This document shows positions 31,640 through 43,187 of a stretch of DNA of 64,000 nt, in pieces. The number at the start of each line of letters is the position of its first letter. The stretch's first letter is position 1. Source of the DNA: Prostheceraeus crozeri (lineage: Eukaryota; Platyhelminthes; Polycladida; Euryleptidae); assembly GCA_907163375.1 (NCBI GenBank), contig CAJQUW010014340.1, positions 121,381-185,380 of the forward strand, in the 5' to 3' direction. The notes beneath the pieces were generated by a model, which did no database searches, was not told where the DNA came from, and saw only the letters and a list, made by a program, of their open reading frames with translations. Both the position numbers and the translations under genes were made by a program.

Positions 31640-31832
31640 CGGCTTAGATTGACAACAAGGGTGGTCTGTCGCAATATATTGAATATGTAAAAGAATGACA
31701 ACGATTAATTAGTCAATATAACACACCAACACCCTTGATTACCCGACCGCACTCGCCTGAACCAGGAATCGAACCGAGGTCCGCGGTGGAGACGAGCTCG
31801 TACCTTCTTCACTAGGGCACGCTGACGGTACA
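31640..31832 (-). mobile_element. tRNA-derived SINE copy 1
   Basis: The minus strand carries a pol III B-box-like GGTTCGATTCC (31765-31775), preceded by a diverged tRNA-like region with CACCGCGGACCTC and followed by a conserved tail, CAAGGGTGTTGGTGT. The same B-box and tail recur in copies at 32.6 kb and 52.7 kb, so this is a dispersed family. Confidence 0.7.
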
Positions 31833-32172
31833 AAATTCAACGTAGGAAAGTGCGTCAAGGTAACAAAGTTAAAAAAACAAGCTAATGACTAGTTAATTTT
31901 CAATAGGTACAAAGTATGATTTAAAAGAAAATTTTTATATCCTAAAATGTCTAAAAATTTTAAAAAAAACTTACTAGAAGGACAAACAACGCTTCTCCTC
32001 TCCTCGTGTAATGAATTGGCGTGTAAGTCGTTCTGTTCAAAATTATGTTTATCACTTATATATTGAAAAGATCCTATTTAACAGTCTGCCCATTCAGATG
32101 ATAAGAGGACAGGTCTATTTCCAATCAAAATATCAGATCTAGCTAATAACACAGCGGGATTACGCTATCTAA
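31833..32172 (-). repeat. Inverted duplicate of a promoter/first-exon cassette (copy 1)
   Basis: About 340 bp matching 38198-38540 in the opposite orientation. It includes the TATATAAG box, the leader and the GTAAGT donor, but the start codon region differs from the other copy. Likely a decayed duplicate. Confidence 0.7.
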
Positions 32173-32399
32173 AATCTACCAAGTGTGTAAGAGAATTAAT
32201 ATTAGTTCCTTAAGCTAAAACGTAAAATAGAATTGCACAAAATATGCATACAAATTATTTGACTATTTTTAATGAGGTCATCAACAGGAACTTGGTCAGG
32301 ACGATCGCGTTTCGACCGCTTAATCCTGGACGCTCAAACCCGACCAAGCGCAGTCCTGTACATTTAAGATGCACAGCCTCAAAAATTAAATTTATAATA

Positions 32400-32650
32400 G
32401 GGAAAGATTAGCGAGTGAAGGAATGCGAGTGAAGGCAGTAGTCATCCCCAAGTGATATCGACAGCCCCAAGTGATATCATTGCCAGAATGCCACAAGCAT
32501 TCATTTTGTAGCGAGACAGCATATCAGCATGTCATCCGACTGAGTCACCCAGCAGATGTACTACGAAGGGTCCTTCGCGGACTTCGGTTCGATTCTTGGG
32601 TCAGACGAGTGAATCAAGGGTGTCGGTGTCCTATTGAATTAATAGCTGTC
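32400..32650 (+). mobile_element. SINE copy 2 with flanking repeat module
   Basis: GGTTCGATTCT (32586-32596) and the CAAGGGTGTCGGTGTCC tail on the plus strand. The module GAAGGCAGTAGTCATC...AAGTGATATCGACAGC and GTAGCGAGACAGCATATCAG beside it also flanks the copy at 52.6 kb. The SINE and module therefore travel together. Confidence 0.6.
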
Positions 32651-33812
32651 ATTCTTTATAGATATGTTTTACGGCTCAGCAAGCATCTACTGGACAGCAG
32701 CAGCTCTCAAGAAACTTGCAACCTTCCAAAATCACATGATGAGGATCATGACCAACCACGGATTATCAGATCAACTAATTGAAACTCTCCTAGAATTCAG
32801 TCACCAAACTCACACCATCTACACACATCTATGATAAAAAGCAATGTGCCAAGCTCAACAGCCACACGAAAAAAGAACTCTGGGCTCTATGTCTTGTAGT
32901 TAGCCGAATCCGTTTCGAGGAAATAGTAAACGGGAACAGAAGCAGAGGTCGACCAACAAGAAGATGGAGCTACAGGGTATGCGAGTGAACAGGTCTAGAC
33001 CTGACAGAATTACACGCCGCACTGAAATACCGGGAACTTGGGAGACGGATCTCTTATGTTGGTACGCATTCTGACTAAGGCGAAGACAGCGGACATTGAT
33101 GATCACACACGGAAACAAAGAAAGTATATTATACAGATAGTTAGTTAATAATCCTACTCATTGACATAATGTTATCAATAAAATTATTTACTATGCAGCA
33201 GCAAATTTCAGAAAATTGTTTGAAACAATGAAATCAGAAATTCTACGATTTTCACAAGATATACATAAACGTTATTAACAAAGTTCAAAAATGTGGACTA
33301 TCAAAATTCACTTTTGCAAAAAAATACTATCACACTGAATGTGAGAAAGTTGAACTTGCATGTACTTGTATATTTCGCGGCACAACACGAATGAAGTAGA
33401 AGGCACTTAGTCGTAGCATTTCTCCGTTTTTTGCTGAAAAAACAAAGGTCAACTTGGTGTAATGCCATGAAGAGTTTGTGAATTCATGAATTCCGACAAC
33501 TCCAAGCAGCTTAATTCATTCAAAAGTTTCCACTACGTATATTGCTGACTTGCTTCGACTTTAGATTAGGAGTTATAAAATCCAGACTTTTGAAAATCTT
33601 GGGATATTGCAATCCCTAAATTAATCAGTGTTGAAATAGGACTTTGCAGGCGCTGATCACGGTGTTTATTGAAAACAGTTGATTTTGTGATGCCGAAATT
33701 GAGATTTCAAAGTCTAACTTCGTAAGTGTTGCTTTGGAATAAGATGTTTTCTCGACAGAAGAATATCCCAATTTACAAGAACTTATAGAAGAAATGGTAC
33801 ATATGGTATATG

Positions 33813-34333
33813 TAGTTTTGCTCGACAGGTGGTTTTCTTCGACAAAATTTCGATGGTTTTGTTCGACACATGGTTTTTCTTCGACCCATGGTTTTGTTCG
33901 AAATTAAAGTCCATTTCACAAAACTGCATTTTTCGTTCAATATCTTTGTTTAACTTGATGTCAAAAAAACAAAACATGACAGAGCATCAGATTAAAGAAC
34001 ATCTGAGTCGCGGTGCAATTACTCCAAAGAAGGCAAAAGTAACACGGGAGAGAGAAGCAGCAATTTTGAGCCTCAAAAGGTTGCATGACAGAAAAGAGAT
34101 GCCTATGATTGATTATTTGCATGGGATTGCAATGAAAATTTCTTTAAACTAATTGTTTTTAAACTTTCGAAAATGTTCTTTATCAAATTATTGATATTGT
34201 ATATAAATTTATAATATAATCATTATGATATTATGAAAATAAATGTCAAACAAAACCACTGTCGGACAAGACCATGTCGGACAAAATCCATGATATCTTA
34301 TTGTTGAACAAAACCATGTGTCAAACAAAACTA
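33813..34333. mobile_element. MITE with iterated terminal repeats
   Basis: The left end has about five iterations of TGGTTTTGTTCGACA, and the right end has the same number in inverse orientation (for example CATGTGTCAAACAAAAC). The outer 14 of 16 bases form a terminal inverted repeat beginning near TAGTTTTG. A 64-codon stop-free tail inside (to 34152, MSKKQNMTEHQIKEHL...) might be a transposase remnant but is not recognised. No clear TSD. Confidence 0.55.
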
Positions 34334-34335
34334 CT

Positions 34336-37300
34336 ACATTCGAAGAAATATATACCTACCTGTGTGTTGCATGTCCTTCAAGCTGTGCCTATTCGAATAC
34401 ATACATGAACATACATACATACATACATGAACTACCATTCACCATTCTCATACATCCCTTAAGCTAAGGCTTCATCGACACTATTTGAAAAGAGATGTTT
34501 ATCTGGGAGGCGTTCACATTTCTGGGTAGAAAAATTCGTTCTGTCTTAAAATCATGAAGTACAACCGTTGTTATATTGGTTATATGTTGTTTACATTGGT
34601 TATATTGTTATATTTGGTGGAGGTCTACCGTCTGACATCAACCGTTCTTTGAAAGAACTTGACAGATTGACTCAAAGATGATACCAGTTGACACGAAAAA
34701 AATTCAAAATTATTTCATTTGCATTTGGTCGAGTGTCGACATCACGCGACGTTCACACGATGTCGGTGATTATAGGACTAAACACGCAAGATAAGTTTTC
34801 TCTTTGTCATTTCTAATAATATAAACCAGTCACCAGGCATTTTAAAGAAGGCAATACATCCTAAATATCAACGACGACGCACTGCTTCAGCGTCAGACTT
34901 AAACGTTGATGAATACCATCATTCTCGAACGAAATGCAAAACTGATCATCAAAAGCGGACCACCTGCAATAAACTTGTATGAAATACTTTGTCTGTAAGA
35001 CAGTGATCAAATTATAAAAATGGTTCAATTTACAAATCGTAATTTTTCAATTAAAAAAGCACGTAGGTATATGATAATAAATCAGGCACGAGGTGAAGGA
35101 GCATTCTCTGAGCCTTCTTTTGATATACCGCTTGTCGAGAACGATTGACCAGGGAAGAAATAGTGACATCGTGAAGTTTTAGCATAATGGTGACTCTATT
35201 GGCTGAAAATGTCATGTATTCTCACTTTTTCATCAAAAATGTTGTGTTTGGTATCTTTAGAATCTTTGCGATGTGAGGAGCAAGAATGTGAAAGTTCGAT
35301 TCAAATTAGTTCAATAATTCCTTTTCAAGCTTCTTTCATACTATTTCTCATGACCGCAAAAGCACGCATACTCCATGCAAAATCAATGAAGATTCAAAAC
35401 TCCAGTCGAGTAGAGTCTGCTGCTGCATGGTGACGCACAAAGAATTAGCGAAGAAGTATGTTCACCATCGCCTGCAGATGTTAACTAATCATGCTCGTCC
35501 ATTCAGTGAATAGAATCAAGCAGTAATTAGAAAGAACTAACTCATTGAAATTATTTGAAGTAAACTTGCATATTCTTCCTTCTTGCATTTCAAGGGTTCT
35601 AGACCCACTTTTGATGAAAACCTGAAAGCATGAGATTTTCAGTCAGTAGAGTCAAGACTTGGTGATAATGATAACCTTTACTATTTCTTTCATAGTCTTC
35701 CAATTTCGGTGACCAACATATCAAAAGAATCGTCAGAAAATGCTTGTTTGCTTCGTGCCTGATTTGTTATCATACTCACATTTTTTCTCATTGAAAAATT
35801 ATGATTTGCAAATTGAGCGATTTTCATATTTTGGCCACTCCGGTGCACAAGCACAACAACCATACAAGTTTGTCATATTTCAGTTGAAACCTGAGAATGC
35901 AAGCTCTCTATTGATGCGGCACATTGATGTGCGACACGATTGAACGGCTTGAGAATCTGACATCATTCTGACATAATTTAAGCGCTTTCACAATTCAATG
36001 CATCTGGCTTTCACGAAGTCGAAATGATATTGCGCCTTGCTCCTGTCACCACCATGAAAATTGGCAGGCCATTTCAATCGGCCATTAAAGTATGAATGAT
36101 AAGACATTTTCATGGTGTAGCCAGCAGCAAGGCGCATAGAAATAAGTTATCATTTCGGTCTCGTGAAAGCCAGAGGCATAGATTGTGAAATTGATTATCT
36201 GAGGTCGCCTGGAAGCAGTTGATATTGCTATAATTTGAGTGGTCCGTTTTTATGATCAACTCTATTATGTGTCAACCGACTGTCGCTGCGAAATTGGTTT
36301 ATCATTGCTTATGATCGCTTATAGCCTAGAGGTCGAGCCTAGAGTCGGAAGGGCATTTGGGCTGAAAGCACTACAACGATCCCAGTTTTCAGCACCGTCC
36401 ACGCCCCAGTATGGGAGTAGCTGACTTTTAAGCAACACCATGAATAGTGCGCCTCCGACTGACCGACGCCAATTTCACTGCCTCCGACACATTTTTTAAC
36501 ACACGTCACCCCACCACCCCTAATCTAATTGTTTATTAGCAGACATGCAGAGTACATCTACTGATAAGCTTATTTACTTTAAACGATCAGGTTATTTGAA
36601 ATAAATTCCTTACTTTGTTATCATAATTGCGAAATCGAAAGTCAATAACTATTCTTACATCGGCATGCATGTGTTGTCGTTATCAGAAGTACTAGATTTC
36701 ATCGGCATTCTTTCCGCTCGTTATGAAAATCGCACGTATACACATAGTTTAATCGCACACATCACCGAAATTTGATCGAAATTGTTGTATTGAGTGTCTT
36801 TAATTGCACTGCATCTAAACACTGGACGAATAAACAAAGCAGCGACGCACTAGGTATGAATAGGATAATAGTTATCCTCAAAATACAGCATGGATGCAAT
36901 ATGCTGCTCCTAAATCATTTTGTTTATTATTCGTGGATTACTTTATACTTCAATGAAGATATATTTTTAACCAACTCTTACATTGGACTTGTATCCCTCG
37001 GAGATTTTGCAGCTCATTTTCAGTAGGCATCAACCACATTCGCAATAGGGTAATATACAATCAATTATTTAATACATGCTTGTATAAATAGACTTCTATA
37101 CAATTATTTTAGCCAGTGATGAGTTGATACAATCATGTATTTGTATACATTTCGTCGCCATTGCTCATAACACCCAATAGCTAAAAATATTTTAACATAC
37201 TATTGTATTTGGTTATGCGATAGAGAAATGTGGATGCATGGAGTCACATCTCTCTATAAATTGCTTGCCGACGCTTTACACAATTGTGCATCATTTCAAT

Positions 37301-37482
37301 GGAATATATTGAATATGGTGTGAAATAAAACGAAATCTTATAAAGTCAATAATTCTATTATATCTCAAAAATATTGAAAAAGTGTAACAGATTCCTAGAT
37401 TGAAATTACCGATATACCCATTTGAAAATATTGATCAAATGAATGAAAATAGAGTTGTAATATGTTGTTGCCTTCCAAGGAT
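34336..37482. other. Unassigned non-coding stretch
   Basis: Short stop-free runs only, with no domain recognised. Two shared words around 36000-36180 (GGCTTTCACGA/TCGTGAAAGCC and AAGGCGCA/TGCGCCTT) form a weak inverted repeat. Confidence 0.4.
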
Positions 37483-37746
37483 TTAAACATGACGCTTGTT
37501 AGCGCACAAAACTTCATAATCCTCGCGCCTATGCTCCTCTCCACCCCATGGGAAGTAAGCACAGCCATGTTCAGGCAGAACTTTGCCGACAACACATTCG
37601 TCGTTGATGTATGTGCGTGCAATGAACAATGGTCTACCTTCGTCAGATCCACCAATGATAGCATATTTTGGAACTTCTCCATTACAAGCATTTTTCCAAT
37701 CGAAGGCTGAACCACCGAGATCGTCGATGCAGGTTTCTACGAGGAC
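37483..37746 (-). CDS. DM9 (DUF3421) domain protein, last coding exon
   Basis: Eighty-seven codons plus stop, starting straight after a TATTGCAG acceptor. It encodes VLVETCID, then a full DM9 repeat: FDWKNACNGEVPKYAIIGGS, EGRPLFIARTYINDECVVGK, then HGCAYFPWGGEEH and EDYEVL. The preceding exon ends in GAG in phase 0, so the join reads EHYE/VLVE, the expected end of repeat 1. DM9 proteins occur in insects, molluscs and flatworms. Some oyster members are mannose-binding pattern-recognition proteins, and in mosquitoes PRS1 responds to parasites. No signal peptide is seen, consistent with a cytosolic protein. The total predicted product is 162 aa, the usual length for a two-repeat DM9 protein. Confidence 0.9.
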   Translation of the reverse strand, partial: VLVETCIDDLGGSAFDWKNACNGEVPKYAIIGGSDEGRPLFIARTYINDECVVGKVLPEHGCAYFPWGGEEHRREDYEVLCANKRHV

Positions 37747-38197
37747 CTGCAATATCAATCGTCAGAAAACATGTGAACTTTGTACATCTATTAATGTTAC
37801 TGGTGCATTTTATCATGATTAATTTATATATTTCATAGCAGTAAAGATGGATAGTACGAGGATTATCTCTTGCAGGTTCGTGCGCATGTATCATATCTGC
37901 ATCTGTTTTTACAATTATGCGAATTGCGTTGGGGTTGGATCTCGTTTCATCGCTTATTTATTTATGAATCATAAACATATTGAAATTGATGGTGTTCAAA
38001 ATAATAATTAGCTCAATATTGAACGCGGCTCAAGTCAATCACTCGATATGGTAGAGGTCACTATCGCCGAATAACGTGCACATTCAAGAAAACAGAGCCA
38101 AAGAAATTCATCAAGCCTTAGTGTAAACTCGTAATATAGCGTTGGTTCTTCGAGCATTCATGAGTTGCAAAGACACTCCTCGCTCCGGCTGACTTCT

Positions 38198-38540
38198 TTT
38201 AGATAGCGTAATTCCGCTGTGTTAGCTAGATCTGATATTTTGATTGGAAACAGACCTGTCCTCTTATCATCTGAATGGACAGACTGTTAAATAGAATCTT
38301 TTCAATATATAAGTGATAGACAGAATTTGAACAGAACGACTTACTCAACAATTCATTCCACATGAGGAGAGGAGAACCGCTGTTTGTCCTTCTAGTAAGT
38401 ATTTTTAAAATTTTTAGACATTTTAGGATATAATAATGTTCTTTTTAATCATATTTTGCACCTTTTAGAAAATTAAATAGTCCTTAGCTTTTTTTAAATT
38501 TTGTTACCTTGACGCTCTTTGCTACGTTGAATTCAGTTTG
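38198..38540 (+). promoter_or_regulatory. Promoter and first coding exon of an unknown gene (cassette copy 2)
   Basis: TATATAAG at 38306-38313 lies 49 nt upstream of an ATG at 38362. The ATG opens MRRGEPLFVLL and runs into a GTAAGT donor at 38395. This looks like a TATA promoter with a short first exon starting a signal peptide. I could not identify a following exon. The whole 340-bp block is duplicated inverted at 31833-32172. Confidence 0.5.
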
Positions 38541-41500
38541 AACTTACTTTAAGGGGTTCGTAGAATAGGTTCGCGCTTTAGTGGAAAATGAACGATCATG
38601 GAATTGCATGAAAATTGCCAAAAGCCTGAAAATTCATAATCCAGTGTTACACTAACAGGGTATAGATAGACCTAGTAACAAACGCCTTCGATAGCCGATG
38701 CGTACTCTGTCTGCTCGTATACGCTTCAATTAGCAATTCAGTCTCTCATCGTGCTGTCATGACTCAATAACTTTTCTGAAGCTACAATGGGAATGTCTTC
38801 CTCATGTTCCTTGCAGTCCTAATTTTTATTTCTGCGGAAGGCCAAAACATCCCGTGGCTGGCGCTCTCATAAAACGGTCGGCTAAGTTCAACTATTTTTC
38901 GCGAGCTAGCTCTATTGCAGCTGTTGACCTATTCATGTTACAAAGAACGCTTAGTGGTACATGTGCCATCATCAAATCGGCTACTGCATTCAATCATTTT
39001 TTCACAGAAATGAACATATCTTGTATTTGCATAATACGTTTAGTTTGAATTCCAGGATTTCCAGAATATATTTTTCAAATGAAGTCACAAATCCAATGAA
39101 AGATTTATCGACGTGCAAAACCCTTGCAACTTATCTTAGTAGCAAGGACGAATTATAAATGTCTACATCAACCCGCCCCAAAATCTTAAACGTCACCCTT
39201 ATTATTGTGATATTCATTTAGTATTTGGATTACAAGAAATCATTCCATGCTACAAAATCGTTGACAGTCTTCAGGAATAAATTGTTTGGTAAGCTGACCA
39301 CTACATTAACTTTTCTACTTTGACACTACACTTTACTTGGCTCCTAATTGCCTATGAAAACTATGATGTAATCCTGAAACGGAAGAAATATTGCAAACTG
39401 GTAGGCTTGCCGTGGGGATCGATTTTTAATTCCCATTTCCACCCTTAACCTTTCATCCTTCATGAATATCAAAATTGACACATTCATGGAACCTTCTTTC
39501 GGGTCAATCATAAACGCTTATTGATATTATTGACAGTCATTTAATGTATCTTCACTCATATTTGTATGCTTGTAAGCTACCTTGTTTTCTGGAAGTGGTG
39601 TTGCGCCATCTCTTCAAATAAGATTCATCCCCATACGAACATGACATAAATGTCGATGACGATATAAAATGAGATGACTAGCGTGGCGTTTTTATTATGT
39701 GACATCTTTTATCACAACATACATGCACATGCAGACTGCACTACCGCGCAATGTCATTGAAGCATTCCAGTGACTTTTGATAACTATGTATATCCTTGCT
39801 TTTTTACTTCAACTTCTTCGTTCAATAGATGATACATGCTGTACACCACGAAGTTATTCTCTTCTAATTTTCTTGATACCAGAAGCGCGGCGTTTATTAG
39901 AAGATGGCCACTCCGCTGCGGCGCTTATTAGAGGGTGTCATTTACTAGAGGAAATGTGGCATAAAAGATGGGCAATTGACTAATTGTACAAGTCAATCTC
40001 TACTCAAGTACTCGAATGCCTACATAGCACAATTGGAACCAGTAGCTGGAATACCGCTACCGGTTTGGCTTTTGAACCAGTTGCATTGGTTTATTCTAGT
40101 GATTAATTTCCCATTTTTAAACACAAGAAAACGCAAACGCACTTTGTATTCTACGAACATCGTTGAATCTGCGTAGCATATTGAAGCATTGACCAATACA
40201 CATACGCACAGTACACGTACAATGCAAATTCTCTGTTGATGCATCTTATTCCTATGAATAAATACATGAACTATTGCGCTAAAAAAGGTGCAAAATAATT
40301 AACAATTTTGAATTAAACTCAGATTGCTTGTTGAAAGCTAGAAATCCATTTTCTGAAAATCACTTTCATAGCCGTATTATATTAATTACACTGGAGTATG
40401 AAACCCAAGCAATTGTCTCGGAATGCGTAGGCTGTCTGTTCTCATCATGCAGCATTGTAATCTTTCATGTCGTCGTCTATTTGGTCACCGCCAACCCTGC
40501 CGATGATTGTGTAAATACAGTTCATCGGTGATTCATCATGTGCAATGTTAGATTATATTCAACTGGAACTAACCGATTCGCATATCTTAGATTATGCAAC
40601 GTTTGCATGAAGAAACATCGTCCGTTAAAAGCACATCGATGCAAAATAGTCTATTTACATAGCTGATTCAATGTGACGGATATCAATCATGATAAAATGT
40701 CTACATACTGACGAAGTCGGTTGACCAGACGACCATTTGCTGTAGACAGACATCTGAAAAATGTCACAGGGAAGTAAACATCGAACGATGTTGCCACCGA
40801 TATTATTTCATGAAAGGAGCGATTCCAAATGATGTCATTACCGAATTTCAGACATCGGAATGCAGAAGAAGTCATGACTCGCACAGATACGCCGAGGCAC
40901 CAAAACATCGGCGCTTTAACATGCATTTCTAAAAATATCACTGCGAGTGAAAAATACTCCCACATTATCTTTTATACTAGTGCGACAGCTGCTGACGCAT
41001 TCTTCCTAAATTCGCGCACGATCTTCTTATTGTTATAAAATTTGTAGATTATCACCCAGCATCAGCAAAACGACAATTTATAAGTCATACTTCCGACTTC
41101 TTGCGAGTTGCGGAGCGTCAAAATCCAATTTGTTCATGAAGATTCATGTACTTCCGAGTCTGGCACACTTAATAATGTAATGATCAAACATTTATCGAAA
41201 TCACCCTAAATGAGATTTTTCACTTTCATGATTTTGATTGCACTTTTAAGCGAGACATCTAGCAGAGTAGGCAGAAATGAGATATTCCTCGTATCCGGTA
41301 GATTGACCGATTTACAGTTAAAGAAAATGAGAGCGTTATGACAACGGATGTTAATGTTGCAGATACGTAAGTAGACATGCTGACCTGATCACAAAATACT
41401 AATCACAGAAGTTTTTAAGGGTAGCAAATTTTATTCAATGAAGATGTGAATTTAGATAGACTTCTTATTTCTTCTTCAATTTGACTTCTCACTTCAATTG

Positions 41501-42590
41501 TATTCTGACAAGTGTAGACAGTGTCCAGATCACTCATGTGTATAACGTATTTCGGTCATCCTTGCTGATTGTTTTAGTTCCGGCGAATCATTCCATCTCG
41601 TCAGATCAACGCTAATTATGATCTGCTATGAATCGGTTCAATATCTATTCCACAAAAGTCTTTTTGTTCAGCATTTATTTCAACTGACAGATTTAGAGGT
41701 AGAAATCCGAATTTCCGCTTCGCGTGAGTTAGTGGTGCTAGAATGGACAATAGCTGTTTGTCGATGGTAATTTCAACTGCTCGGTTAGACACCGATCTAG
41801 GGAAATGTTGCTAGATCTTTAGAAGAGTCAAATTACAGAAACCGTGTTACGAGTTCTTCAGAATTGATAAAAGCCTAACTCTATTTAAAAAATCAGAAAA
41901 TCCCATGGACTATTTATCAAGTCAGACTTTTATGCGGCATTTATAGAGTATTTAAATATTACCTTGTTTGCCAACTTTAATTGATGCCATCTTTAAACGC
42001 AACTATTGTTGATGCGAATATTTGCAAAGATTGGTTTCTTTGATCTGATAGCTACAAAATCTGTCTTCTGAATAGACCACAAAATTTTGAGTTCGACATT
42101 GTCAGTAACCGACTGAAGTCCCATTTGCTATTTGATGTCAGCACAAATCCTAGTACAACTAACTCTTACTAAGCAGAAACACTAGATTGAAAAAGATAAT
42201 TGCAATTGGCTTTATATTCCAGTAAAACCTAGAGAGAACACTTATTGAATATTAAAAGATAAGTTCAATAGCTAAAATTATCGACTGCTTTATGATAAAG
42301 TCATTCTTGCATGTTTTGCATTCTTATGATGTTTTAATTGATAATAAGACTCACTAATGATGACTGAAAGGTCTAAGAAGTAATTCAATTTCGTCACAAA
42401 TCCAAATAATTCCATGTATATTCAATATAAGTATTTACTCTTATTGATTAGTCACAGTTGGGTGAGCAGATCTAACTCAAGCCTTTGTTTTAACGTCATG
42501 TTTTTTTTATCGCTAACTGCCCTAGTGTGATGAATGGACTGTGTCAGTTACTGGTCTCCATGGGGTTGACATGGTGATTACTAAGTGTCT
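38541..42590. other. Unassigned stretch (largely intron of the DM9 gene)
   Basis: AT-rich sequence inside the 8.2-kb intron of the minus-strand DM9 gene. Small stop-free runs occur (for example 38854-39048, 40687-40965) but no domain is recognised. Confidence 0.45.
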
Positions 42591-42593
42591 ATT

Positions 42594-43014
42594 TATATAT
42601 AAGTTCCTAATCAATCGAGCCTGAAACTTTGACCAAGGAGATCACTTGTTAAGCGGCCTTGTACGATCTCGTACACTTAAGGGTGAAGTCCAGCCCGTAT
42701 AGCGCTATGTTATGGACCCCCGGGAAGGTCCGCCCGGCACGCAATCAGATCCGTCAAGTCTTTGTGCTTAAAGACCTTCATGCATTCATGCATTTGTCGA
42801 GGATCACAAGTCAAAGGACCATTAGGGGTAAGGTCCAGCCCCGCTTTAGAAGCGCTGATTGAAAAATGGACTAGTGGGAAGGTCCTCCACACCGATCTCG
42901 TCAAGTTTGGCTCTAAAATGTAGTCCTAGGATAGTCAAAAGTTTGACGCGCCTTGAACGTTTAATGTCTGCCGGTGGGAACGCACCACCTGTCCTCTTAA
43001 GGGCAAACCTTAAG
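42594..43014 (+). ncRNA. Tandem structured-RNA locus with TATA box and closing hairpin
   Basis: TATATATAAG (42594-42603) precedes two related units starting at 42681 (GGGTGAAGTCCAGCCC) and 42826 (GGGTAAGGTCCAGCCC). In both, GTCCA pairs with TGGAC (42688-42692/42713-42717 and 42833-42837/42867-42871). Each then has a hairpin around GAAGGTCC whose stem differs but still pairs: CCGGG/CCCGG (42720-42737) and GTGG/CCAC (42874-42890). Each unit ends in GATCYCGTCAAG or similar. GGTG-GGAACG-CACC and a strong hairpin CTTAAGG-GCAAA-CCTTAAG near 42995-43014 follow. The covarying stems argue for a conserved RNA. No family is recognised. Confidence 0.5.
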
Positions 43015-43187
43015 TCTTATTAACTATAAGTTTATTAAAATTATTGAAACATTTAGACGTCGTTATGGGAATGTCCCAGCTTCAACTACTTGAACAAACA
43101 CCTCACTATATGCCGTATGTTAGGCAGAACAGTTGCTTTTCATTATCAATCGTATAAATTATTCAAATGTAATCTTATCTTTATGTA

